A stretch of 64,000 nt of DNA from Ectothiorhodosinus mongolicus (GTDB taxonomy: Bacteria > Pseudomonadota > Gammaproteobacteria > Ectothiorhodospirales > Ectothiorhodospiraceae), in assembly GCF_022406875.1 (NCBI RefSeq), contig NZ_CP023018.1, positions 283,575 to 347,574 on the forward strand, given 5' to 3'. Position 1 is the first letter of the stretch; the number at the start of each line of letters is the position of its first letter. The notes under the pieces are model-generated. The model saw only the letters and a program-made list of their open reading frames with translations, was not told the origin of the DNA and did not search any database. This document shows positions 20,874 through 28,506 of the stretch, piece by piece. The position numbers were made by a program, and so were the translations under genes.

Positions 20874-21347
20874 TTAGGCGCTCTTTTTCTCCGCATCGCT
20901 GCTGGCGTCTTGCGCGGCAGCGGTGGTCGTCGTCGTGGCTTGCTGGCCCGCTTGGGCTTGCTGGGCTTGAGCCTGGTTGGCGATCACCTGGGCGCCGACT
21001 TTGGCGGCCTGGGAGAAGTGCTGCGCGACCTGGCGCTTCAGGTCGTCGATGACGTTGAAGGCGTAGAAGGCGTCGGGGAACACGGCGGGCATGTCGAGGA
21101 CGCGGTTGTCTTCGGTCAAGAAGGCAGTGCGCACGACGACGCCGGCAGCGGTGGTTTCGATGGCGAAGACGCTGCGGCCGGTGACGTTGACGTTGCCTTC
21201 GCCCTGTTCTGCTGCTTGGGTTTCGCCTTGGGCTGTTTGGGCAGGGGCGGTCGTGGCGCCGGTGGTGGTGGTTTTGGTGGCTTCTGCGGCTTCCGGAGCT
21301 TTGCTTTCGGCGGCGGCGGCGGAAGTGGTGCGTGGTTTGCTGGACAT
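20874..21347 (-). CDS. Ala/Gln/Thr-rich protein of unknown function, first gene of the TPS operon
   Basis: A 157-residue protein with no recognised family. Residues 1-50 are low complexity (Ala, Thr, Glu, Lys). A central ~60-residue ordered block reads SVFAIETTAAGVVVRTAF and continues to AFNVIDDLKRQVAQHFSQ. The tail is a Gln/Ala helix (QAQAQQAQAGQQ) followed by Thr/Ala and a charged end. There is no signal peptide or membrane segment, so it is probably cytoplasmic. The ATG at 21347 was chosen over an in-frame start 51 bases upstream because the extra residues look non-coding. It lies 53 bases before tpsB on the same strand, and an accessory role in adhesin production is inference from position only. 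Confidence 0.7.
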   Translation of the reverse strand: MSSKPRTTSAAAAESKAPEAAEATKTTTTGATTAPAQTAQGETQAAEQGEGNVNVTGRSVFAIETTAAGVVVRTAFLTEDNRVLDMPAVFPDAFYAFNVIDDLKRQVAQHFSQAAKVGAQVIANQAQAQQAQAGQQATTTTTAAAQDASSDAEKKSA

Positions 21348-21594
21348 TGTGTTGGTCTCACCTAGGGTACATTGAGGGGGTGAGACATTGTCCCGCACTT
21401 CTTTTATCTATTTAATCCTATATTCGTATGAGTTTTGGACTTATTTTAGAATTGAACGATTTTCCGCATTTTACCCTTCAAATTTAGGGTTTTCGCGGGT
21501 CTTAGCGTCTTTTTGTTGAGCTACATTACCACACCTTTTAGCCTCCGTTTACCGCACCTGCTAACCATCATTTATTTTAGGTAATCCCCTAAAT

Positions 21595-21652
21595 GGGGAC
21601 AGATTTATTTTCCCCGAAAACCGGGGTTGAAAATCGGGGACAGATTTATTTT
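21595..21652. repeat. two type C elements (GGGGACAGATTTATTT)
   Basis: Direct copies start at 21595 and 21636. They belong to the same family as AAATAAATCTGTCCCC on the other strand elsewhere in the window. They lie in the 594-base gap 21348-21941, which otherwise holds an AT-rich stretch upstream of the TPS operon (21400-21490) and no convincing gene. No clear promoter could be assigned in that stretch. Confidence 0.8.
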
Positions 21653-21663
21653 TTCCCTTCAAC

Positions 21664-21744
21664 GGGGTACGACCCCACGGATTTTGAGTGGGCGAAAATC
21701 CCCGGGGTACGACCCCATTTGACTGAAGACTGGGGTACGACCCC
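21664..21744. repeat. three type A palindromes (GGGGTACGACCCC)
   Basis: Copies at 21664-21676, 21704-21716 and 21732-21744, all in the same orientation with 15-27 bases between them. A short frame across this region on the minus strand is made of the elements themselves and is not a gene. Confidence 0.85.
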
Positions 21745-21898
21745 TTTGATTTCATCCCGCTAGTCGTTGAAATAGGCCTGGCTATCGGGTTTTGGCTTTC
21801 TGTTGAGTGTTAATGGACTACCCTTAAATCTCGGGGCTTAATCATGGGAACTTAGCCACTGGGTGTTTCACGCAACTCGTGGGCGGATTGTGAAAAAA

Positions 21899-21911
21899 GG
21901 GGTCTGTCCCC
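21899..21911. repeat. type B palindrome upstream of the Rpn-like gene
   Basis: GGGGTCTGTCCCC followed by ATTTTTG, ending 30 bases before the ATG of the Rpn/YhgA-like nuclease. The identical sequence occurs twice just after that gene (22954 and 22987). Confidence 0.85.
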
Positions 21912-21941
21912 ATTTTTGCGTTTTTTGGACAGGGAGGTTTT

Positions 21942-22949
21942 ATGGACGAGGACAAGGATGGCCCTTCTGCGGATCATGACAGTCCGTGGAAGGAGGCGCT
22001 GGAGGTGTATTTCGAGCCTTTTTTGGCGCTGCTGTTCCCTTCAGTGCATGCGCAGGTGGATTGGGCTCAGCCGGTGGAGTTTCTGGATAAGGAGCTGCAG
22101 GCGCTGGATGGCGATGCCGAGCAAGGACGGCAGTACGTCGATAAGCTGGTGAAGGTGCGCGCCCTCTCAGGAGTTGAGACTTGGGTGGTGGTGCATGTGG
22201 AGGTTCAGGGGACTCCTGATGGCTCGTTCGCTGAGCGCATGTACCGTTATTACGCGCGACTTCGAGATAAATTCTCGATGCCAGTATTAAGTTTGGCCGT
22301 TTTGGCTGATGCCAAGCCGACGTTTAGGCCATCTGAGTATGTGGATGATTTTTGGGGCTGCTCGGTCTCTTTTCGGTTTCCTGTGTGTAAGTTATTGGAT
22401 TGGCTCGACAATTGGGACGAGCTCGAGTCCAGCCGAAACGTGTTTGCGCCTGTTGTCATGGCGCAGATTCGGGAGAAAACCGAAAGGACTCTCGAGCGTC
22501 GGAAGTTTTGGAAATTCAAGCTACTGAAACGGCTTTATGAGCTTGGCTATAATCGGGAAGATATCAGTCAACTGTACCGGCTTATTGATTGGATGATGCG
22601 ACTGCCTGAACCGGATGAAGAGCGCATCTATCAGGAAATCAAAACCTTAAGGGAGCAAAAACTCATGCCATATATCACGACCGCACAACGTGTAGAGCGC
22701 AAGCTGGGCCTTCAAGAGGGCCTTCAAGAGGGCCTTAAACAGGGCCTTAAACAGGGCCTTGAGAAGGGCCTGGAAAAGGGCCATCGCCAAGGAGAGGTTG
22801 ATATGCTGATGCGCCTGGTGGAGCTGAAGTTCGGCTCTAAGGCTGTCAAGCGTTACGCGCCGCTTGTTGCCGATGCCAATGAAGAGGAGCTGCGCCAATG
22901 GGCCGAAGGCATCTTAACCGCTGATTCAGCCGAGACACTCTTCGGCTAG
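21942..22949 (+). CDS. Rpn/YhgA-like PD-(D/E)XK nuclease family protein
   Basis: A 335-residue protein of the family annotated as Rpn recombination-promoting nuclease or putative transposase. The N-terminal half holds the nuclease fold: VDWAQPVEFLDKELQ, DKLVKVRALSG, then HVEVQG as the core acidic strand, and SFAERMYRYYARLRDKFSMP, typical of the family. A linker with REDISQLYRLIDWMMRLPE follows. The C-terminal region contains seven GLQEG/GLKQG/GLEKG-type pentapeptides (~250-285), a feature common in these proteins. GGGAGG nearby supports the ATG at 21942. Identical type B palindromes lie on both sides, suggesting mobility or a shared insertion history. Expected activity is DNA cleavage promoting recombination, by analogy with Escherichia coli RpnA-E. 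Confidence 0.85.
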   Translation: MDEDKDGPSADHDSPWKEALEVYFEPFLALLFPSVHAQVDWAQPVEFLDKELQALDGDAEQGRQYVDKLVKVRALSGVETWVVVHVEVQGTPDGSFAERMYRYYARLRDKFSMPVLSLAVLADAKPTFRPSEYVDDFWGCSVSFRFPVCKLLDWLDNWDELESSRNVFAPVVMAQIREKTERTLERRKFWKFKLLKRLYELGYNREDISQLYRLIDWMMRLPEPDEERIYQEIKTLREQKLMPYITTAQRVERKLGLQEGLQEGLKQGLKQGLEKGLEKGHRQGEVDMLMRLVELKFGSKAVKRYAPLVADANEEELRQWAEGILTADSAETLFG

Positions 22950-22953
22950 AAAA

Positions 22954-22999
22954 GGGGTCTGTCCCCATTTTTGGTTTTTAAAAAAAGGGGTCTGTCCCC
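22954..22999. repeat. two type B palindromes downstream of the Rpn-like gene
   Basis: GGGGTCTGTCCCC at 22954-22966 and 22987-22999, each followed by ATTTT and separated by an A/T tract. The first begins four bases after the nuclease stop codon. They could act as terminators. The rest of the 324-base gap to 23273 holds the 21-base tandem repeat and the 23236 hairpin. Confidence 0.85.
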
Positions 23000-23143
23000 A
23001 TTTTGCCCTTTTTGCCGTTTGTCGCAGGGATTCGGCTATCTGTCGGATTTTGGGTTTATCTACATTTTAGATGGGGTAGTCTGAATGGGCAGACAGGAGT
23101 CTCGCTCGCAACAGTGACTTCTTGCGGATAGCGAGCCCTGATT

Positions 23144-23248
23144 GTGGACACGGATGTCGCGTCAGTAGACATGGAAGTCGTGTCAGTCAACAAGGATGTA
23201 CTGCCTACGGACAAGGATGTCCGGCCTGTTGGTAAGGGTACGACCTCT
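23144..23248. repeat. five degenerate 21-base tandem repeats
   Basis: Five consecutive 21-base units share a core like GACAAGGATGT. Translated on the plus strand they give heptads such as MDTDVAS, VDMEVVS, VNKDVLP, TDKDVRP and VGKGTTS. The last unit runs into the type A hairpin at 23236. No protein-coding role is evident: the frame starts at a GTG without a good ribosome site and then runs antisense through the secreted-protein gene. Confidence 0.65.
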
Positions 23249-23268
23249 GGCAACAGGGGTCGTACCCC
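23236..23268. repeat. imperfect type A inverted pair
   Basis: GGGTACGACC and GGGGTCGTACCCC form a hairpin that ends five bases beyond the stop of the minus-strand secreted protein (23274). It may work as that gene's terminator. Confidence 0.75.
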
Positions 23269-23273
23269 ATTTC

Positions 23274-23726
23274 TTAGAAGGTTTCGAGGGTCATGGTTCC
23301 TGCGCAGTAGCCGCCGTAGCGCGTGCCTACCCATATGTCATAGGTGCCGGGTTGCGGACCGAAGACCGAGATTTTCGCATCTAGAGCACCGTTGCTGTCG
23401 TCGTCATAGAGCCAGGTGCCATTAGGCAGATTCACCAACAAGATCGAGTCGCAGCCCGTATTGGTGCGAATCTCCAAGCGCTGCATGGGTCGGTCGGCAT
23501 GGTAACTCATAGTGAAATCCGGTGCGCGCATCACATGGCCAAGTCCAGGTATCGACATACAGTTTGCGAGGTCAACGTTGCCACCCGCTGCTGCTGAGAC
23601 AGTTTGCGGCGAGTACAGCTGGCTTGCGGTGTAGCTCAGCGCCGTGCCGTTCAAACGAAAGTCTGGGCAGGCCCAAGCCGATTGCGCAAAAAACAGCAAA
23701 GCAACAAAAGTAATTGCCCTAAACAT
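23274..23726 (-). CDS. small secreted protein of unknown function
   Basis: A 150-residue protein with a clear signal peptide (FVALLFFAQSAWA, cleavage before CPDF). The mature part has four Cys and a C-terminal region with GCDSILLVNLPNGTWLYDDD, DIWVGTRYGGYC and a terminal LETF. This layout (a Cys-bounded beta domain ending DIWVGT...C...LETF) is known to me from hypothetical secreted proteins, sometimes labelled peptidase S1-like, but no catalytic triad is visible. AAGGA seven bases before the ATG supports the start. It is flanked by repeats on both sides and has no evident operon partner. Confidence 0.75.
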   Translation of the reverse strand: MFRAITFVALLFFAQSAWACPDFRLNGTALSYTASQLYSPQTVSAAAGGNVDLANCMSIPGLGHVMRAPDFTMSYHADRPMQRLEIRTNTGCDSILLVNLPNGTWLYDDDSNGALDAKISVFGPQPGTYDIWVGTRYGGYCAGTMTLETF

Positions 23727-23811
23727 TGCCTACTTCCTTAGTGAGTTTTAAAGCTGTCGTATACCCTTTTTCTTGAGTTTTGGTCAAGAAAAATATTAGT
23801 GGAAATCCAAA

Positions 23812-23852
23812 AAATAAATCCGTCCCCTTTTTTAAAAAATAAATCCGTCCCC
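23812..23852. repeat. two type C elements abutting the histidine kinase stop
   Basis: AAATAAATCCGTCCCC at 23812-23827 and 23837-23852, direct repeats separated by a T/A tract. The second ends four bases from the kinase stop codon at 23857-23859. Confidence 0.8.
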
Positions 23853-23856
23853 TTTT

Positions 23857-26800
23857 TTAGAGGATTTGGGCGAGGGCGGTTTCGAGGGGGGGGAGTTTGG
23901 CGAGCCAGTCGTGGTCGCCGGCGATGAGCATGGCCTCAAGGGCGGCGGCGTGGGTGGCGACTTGCTCGGCGCCGAGGTAAGCGGCGGCGCCTTTGAGGCT
24001 GTGCAGGCGGCGCTGGGCATGGGACCATTGCTGGGCTTCGAGCTCGCGGCGCAGCTCGGGAATGATGTCGCTGAAGGATTCTTTGAAGCTGGCGACGAGC
24101 TTGGCGAAGAACGCGGAGTCGTCGTCTACCATTTCCATGGCGTGCTGCATGTTAAAGCCAGGCCATGCCTCGAAGCCTGGCGAAATCTGGACTTCATCGT
24201 TTGCATCGCCGCCATCAGGGCTCGAGGCACATGAGTACACGGAGCCGTCGGGAATATCGAATCGTTGAGACGATGGCGCCGGCGCGCGGTGGGCGAGATG
24301 CTTGGCAAGACAGCGTGCAAGAACCTCCAACTTGACAGGCTTGGTGAGCACGTCGTTCATGCCGGCATCTCGCGCAGCCTGCTGCTGCTCTTCGAGCACG
24401 CCAGCGGTGAAAGCAATCACGGGAAGGTCCAAAAGGCCTAGGCGGCCGCGAATTTGGCGTGTGGCCTCCATACCATCCATGCCCGGCATTTGCACGTCCA
24501 TGAGCACGGCATCAAAGGCCTCGGGCTCGAGCGACAGCACATGCAGGGCCTCTCTGGCACTGCCCAGACAGGTGGCCTCGGCGTTGAGCTCTTCGATAAA
24601 GCGCGCCAGCAGTTCGCGGTTGACTGCAACGTCATCCACCACCAAAAAACGTCGGCCGGCGACATGGGCCATGATATCGACGATCGACTCCAAAAGCGCT
24701 TGGTTGCGATAGATCTTGTCGGCACGCGGCAGACGCAGGTGGATTTTGACCTCTGTCCCCTGCTCCAACTGACTGTTCAGAATAATCGTACCGCCCATCA
24801 ATTCAATAAGTCGCTTACTGATGGGTAGACCCAGGCCCGTGCCCTCGCGGCGTGAGCTCTTATCCCCCTGTTCAAAGGGATCAAACAGTTTGTTCAGATA
24901 CTCCGGCGCAATCCCAGTGCCGGTGTCGGTGACACTGAGCTCTAAACCCACGCTATGGGCATCAATTGAGGTGGTGCGCGCTAAAAGCTGCACCCTGCCG
25001 TTCTCGGTAAACTTGATGGCGTTACTCAAAAGATTCCCAAGCACTTGCTCCAGCCGGTGGGTATCCCCCAGTAGAGCTCCAGGATCATCGCCCGCCAACG
25101 ACCAGCCAAGCGTCACGGACTTGGCCGTCAGCAAGGGGCTGTAGAGATCATGCAAACGCTGCAAGAGATCTTTTAATTCAAAGGGTTCATGACGGATGGG
25201 CATCTTGCCGGATTCGATTTTGGAGAGATCGAGCACGTCGTCGATGATGGTTAATAGAAGCTCCCCTGCCCGCTCGATGCGCCGCACTAAACTGAGCTGA
25301 TCGCGGGTTAAGTCCTCGAGCTGTAGAAGCTGCGTAAGACCCATCACTGCATTCATGGGGGTGCGGATTTCGTGGCTCATACTGGCGAGAAAATCACTCT
25401 TGGCACGCTCGAGTTTTTCGGCATGTTGTTTGGCTTCAAGCAGTGCTTGCTCGGCCATTTTGCGCGGAGTGATATCGGCCAGTACGCCTTCCCAGATAGT
25501 TGTGCCATCATCGCGAGTTCGCGGCGTGGACTCAGCGGTGATCCAGCGAATTTCGCCATCGACCACCACGCGGGTCTCACCATAGAACCGTTTTTTCTCG
25601 CTAAATGCCTCGATGTTCAACTGCACCCATGCGTCGAAATCATCAGGATGCACGCAGGCAAAACCCCGCATTGGATCTTCTGCAGCTTCCTCTCGGGTTA
25701 GGCCGGTGAGCTCGAGAAACCGGGTGCTCATGAAGGAAAAGTAGGCCAGTCCGCCATCGGCCGGCTGCACCATCGTGTAGGTGCCCACAGGAATATTTTC
25801 GGTGAGTTCGTAGGCCGCTTTTTCTAGCTCTTTCTGGGCGCTGCTGAGCGCTTGTTCGGTTTCGCGTAAAGTCGTGACATCGGTGAGCGCGACGACTAAG
25901 CGGTCATCTAGGGCTACCGCGCGAAAAATAGCATCGCGCACTTCGCCGGTTTTGGCGGTGACTCGAAACTCCATGGACTCGATGCGCCCACGTTCCTTGC
26001 GCGCATGTTCTATGGCTCGATTCCAACGCCCCATCACCAGATCGCGATAATTGGCATCGGGATAGGCCTGCTGCGCCCAAGCTGCCACCGTCGGAATATC
26101 CGTCAAGGTGTAACCAAAACTGGCGGTAAACTCCTGATTAACAAACAAAGTTTTGGGGTTTTCATCAAAAGTAATCGTACCAATGGCAATGGGCAAGCCG
26201 TCAAGCAGGCGTTCGAGTCGAGCGCGATCCCGCTCGATGGTCTGGCTGAGCTTGCTGAGCGCCTGTTCGCGCTGGTTTACGGCATTGACCATGCTCTGGA
26301 AACTCGCCTCTAGATTGGCGAATTCCTTGAGGGCCATGGCGCGCGGGCGAGTACCAGGTTGCTGCGCGCCCTCGGTCATGGCTTCAACGCGTGTGAGCAG
26401 CTGTTTGAGCGGCATAGCGACCCACTCGTCGGCGCGACGCAGTTTATAAAGAACAATGAGCAACAGACCCATGAGCACCAGCGTGAGTGCGATCCAAAGC
26501 GTGCGCAGCAATGTATCTAGTGCTGCAGTGGGCGCCAGCAAGACGATATAGGCGCCTTCGATGGCAGAGAATTGAGAGAACGGCAGCCAGCGTGTGTCCG
26601 CATGGGTAATACGGTCACGCAATCCGATCCTTTGATCCAGCGCTTGAGGCTCAATTTGGGTAATGCGCAGCTGACTGTCACTGCTGAGCATCACTAGGCC
26701 ACGGTTTTGGGTGAGCAGCAGCGGTTGGCCAGTGAGCTGAGCATAGTCTTCAAGAAACTTTTTCAGATATTCCAGATTAAAGCGGGCGAGAAAAACTTCA

Positions 26801-27279
26801 TCACCTAAGCTGAAAGCCATATAAAGACCAGGTTGATCGTCTTCGATGCCGCGACGCAGCGAATAGGTCAACACTTCTGTGGCACCCTGCTGAATGACTG
26901 ACGCCAGCGTCGTGTTGGCGAGCGTAAATCCGGGAAAGACACGGCTTCCTTCGGAACCGATCAAAACTTCCGCGACGCGCAAATTGGCATCGAGACGATA
27001 GACATCGGTGTAGCTGGGGATGTTAAGGAGTATCGGCTCCGGCGTGCTTTGTTGTTCGGAAATTTGTTGAATTAGGTCGGTGCGAGACTCGCCAAGGTGG
27101 TAGCTGAGAAACAAATTGATGCGCGAGACATCGGCGGTATTTAGTTCAACGAACTGGCGAACAATTAGGTTGGAGACGAGGAATACCGCACCGATTGAGA
27201 GTAAAGAGGATAGCAACAAGGCCCCGAACTCGAGACGCCGGGTAAATTGAACCAGAGATTTTCGGGCCGGGGGGGTCAC
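23857..27279 (-). CDS. hybrid sensor histidine kinase with REC and HPt domains
   Basis: An 1,140-residue inner-membrane sensor kinase. TM1 is ~18-40 and TM2 ~258-280, enclosing a ~215-residue periplasmic sensor that is probably Cache-like (inferred). A HAMP-like linker follows, then PAS (~355-475), a second PAS (~495-605, with YFSFMSTRFLELTG and ITPRKMAEQ), HisKA with SHEIRTPMNAVMG (phospho-acceptor His ~636) and HATPase with GTGIAPEYL and GTGLGLPISK. A REC domain (~885-1005; VVDD, VLMDVQMPGMDG) and a C-terminal HPt (RRLHSLKGAAAYLG) end the protein. Phosphate should pass His-Asp-His and then to a separate regulator, presumably the LuxR-type protein at 28507-29184. It overlaps the binding-protein gene by 4 bases. 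Confidence 0.93.
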   Translation of the reverse strand: MTPPARKSLVQFTRRLEFGALLLSSLLSIGAVFLVSNLIVRQFVELNTADVSRINLFLSYHLGESRTDLIQQISEQQSTPEPILLNIPSYTDVYRLDANLRVAEVLIGSEGSRVFPGFTLANTTLASVIQQGATEVLTYSLRRGIEDDQPGLYMAFSLGDEVFLARFNLEYLKKFLEDYAQLTGQPLLLTQNRGLVMLSSDSQLRITQIEPQALDQRIGLRDRITHADTRWLPFSQFSAIEGAYIVLLAPTAALDTLLRTLWIALTLVLMGLLLIVLYKLRRADEWVAMPLKQLLTRVEAMTEGAQQPGTRPRAMALKEFANLEASFQSMVNAVNQREQALSKLSQTIERDRARLERLLDGLPIAIGTITFDENPKTLFVNQEFTASFGYTLTDIPTVAAWAQQAYPDANYRDLVMGRWNRAIEHARKERGRIESMEFRVTAKTGEVRDAIFRAVALDDRLVVALTDVTTLRETEQALSSAQKELEKAAYELTENIPVGTYTMVQPADGGLAYFSFMSTRFLELTGLTREEAAEDPMRGFACVHPDDFDAWVQLNIEAFSEKKRFYGETRVVVDGEIRWITAESTPRTRDDGTTIWEGVLADITPRKMAEQALLEAKQHAEKLERAKSDFLASMSHEIRTPMNAVMGLTQLLQLEDLTRDQLSLVRRIERAGELLLTIIDDVLDLSKIESGKMPIRHEPFELKDLLQRLHDLYSPLLTAKSVTLGWSLAGDDPGALLGDTHRLEQVLGNLLSNAIKFTENGRVQLLARTTSIDAHSVGLELSVTDTGTGIAPEYLNKLFDPFEQGDKSSRREGTGLGLPISKRLIELMGGTIILNSQLEQGTEVKIHLRLPRADKIYRNQALLESIVDIMAHVAGRRFLVVDDVAVNRELLARFIEELNAEATCLGSAREALHVLSLEPEAFDAVLMDVQMPGMDGMEATRQIRGRLGLLDLPVIAFTAGVLEEQQQAARDAGMNDVLTKPVKLEVLARCLAKHLAHRAPAPSSQRFDIPDGSVYSCASSPDGGDANDEVQISPGFEAWPGFNMQHAMEMVDDDSAFFAKLVASFKESFSDIIPELRRELEAQQWSHAQRRLHSLKGAAAYLGAEQVATHAAALEAMLIAGDHDWLAKLPPLETALAQIL

Positions 27280-28421
27280 CTTAGTTCGCGCTCGAGGTCC
27301 TTTAGCAGGTAGAAGCCGTGTTGCACATCCCCGTAGCGGTTGAAGTGAATGGAGCCTAAAGAGGTCTGATGTGGCGTTTGTTGAAGTAGGAAGCTTTTCA
27401 CGGCAGCCGGGGTGGTATGCCCCTGACGAAAGGCGGCATCAACCAGCTCAAGTGCTTGGCGAATTTTGATGGCCATGAACTGGGGTGTGTAGTCGAACTC
27501 CCGTTCAAAGCGGGTGAGGTAGCTATCGATCGCTGGGTTATCTCGACGCGAGGGGAAATGGCTGACTAGGATGGTTTGGGCAAGCGCGTCACCGCTGAGC
27601 TTGAGGATTTCAGCAGACCGCGACCAAGGCGTGAGAATAATGCGGGCATCGGGGTTATTGCTGTGAAAGTAATGCATGATGGTGCCGGTCGCCGTTTGGA
27701 AATCACCACCGAGCAAATAGAGTGCGTCATAGCCTTGGGCGATGATGTCGCGGTATTCCGTGGGATCGAAGTCATGATAGACCATGCGCACGTGGGTGAT
27801 GTCCCAGGAGTTTTGCGCTTGATTCGGGCTTGGGGTTTGCTCGGTGCTCGCGGCTTGGTCCGGACTCGGGGCGTGTAGCGCGAGGCGGAATTGTTCATAG
27901 GCAGGGTCGGTATAGGCCGCGTTGCCGGCGTCTTGCACAACCAAGAGACGTCGTCCCGGCATGTCGCGGATAACGCTGGCGATGAAGTTTTGCTCGATGG
28001 CCAGGTCAGGCATGATGCGCAAAATATAGTCATCTTTATCGCTCATCAGGAGGCTTGTTGACGAGGTATTAATGAGTAGCACCTCGCCATCGGTGAACCG
28101 ATCGATGCTGCCGACCATGGTGCTTGAGGGTTGGGTAGTGACGATAAAGCGGGCGCCTGCGGTGATCATGTCTTCGATGGCAGCGCGACCACTGTCGATA
28201 TTGAAGTCATAGTAACCGGGGACGGCGGCGATGCGGCTGCGGGGATTTTCTTTTTTAAACAGCCGCAATGCGTCCATCTCTGTGGGATCGAACAGGCGGT
28301 AGTCGGTTAGAGGGGCGTCGACACCGACGATGACGGCACGGCTGTCCAGCCAGAGCACCGCGAACGCAATCAGCAGGGCTCCTGCTAGCACGCCTCCGAT
28401 GATGCGCTGGCTATGGGGCAT
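27276..28421 (-). CDS. membrane-anchored type-1 periplasmic binding protein, likely sensory
   Basis: A 381-residue protein with an N-terminal membrane segment (GVLAGALLIAFAVLWL) that may be an uncleaved anchor. It continues as a Leu/Ile/Val-type periplasmic binding fold: VDAPLTDYRLFDPTEMDALR, DMITAGARFIVTTQPSS, DYILRIMPD, GRRLLVVQDAGNAAY and GYDALYLLGGDFQT. A Pro/Gln/Ser-rich stretch around residues 180-205 looks like a species-specific loop insertion. No ABC permease or ATPase gene is present. The stop overlaps the hybrid kinase start, so it probably presents ligand to that kinase, as LuxP does to LuxQ; this is inference from organisation. Confidence 0.82.
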   Translation of the reverse strand: MPHSQRIIGGVLAGALLIAFAVLWLDSRAVIVGVDAPLTDYRLFDPTEMDALRLFKKENPRSRIAAVPGYYDFNIDSGRAAIEDMITAGARFIVTTQPSSTMVGSIDRFTDGEVLLINTSSTSLLMSDKDDYILRIMPDLAIEQNFIASVIRDMPGRRLLVVQDAGNAAYTDPAYEQFRLALHAPSPDQAASTEQTPSPNQAQNSWDITHVRMVYHDFDPTEYRDIIAQGYDALYLLGGDFQTATGTIMHYFHSNNPDARIILTPWSRSAEILKLSGDALAQTILVSHFPSRRDNPAIDSYLTRFEREFDYTPQFMAIKIRQALELVDAAFRQGHTTPAAVKSFLLQQTPHQTSLGSIHFNRYGDVQHGFYLLKDLERELR

Positions 28422-28506
28422 CAGCCTCTAACGCCTTGGGCCGTGAGCCATTCGTCTGGCTGTCGCGCTCAACTGGGTGGGGCTTTTGCCTTTGGTGAAG
28501 CTGCCT

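Noticed and set aside
21561-21755. 64-residue minus-strand frame in the gap upstream of the TPS operon
   Set aside because: It is composed of type A and type C elements and has no protein-like sequence of its own.
23144-23425. 93-residue plus-strand frame beginning with the heptad repeats
   Set aside because: It is short and runs antisense through the secreted-protein gene; only the tandem repeat itself is reported.
27276-28421. Solute-binding subunit of an ABC importer
   Set aside because: No permease or ATPase gene is nearby, and the stop/start overlap with the hybrid kinase favours a sensory role.
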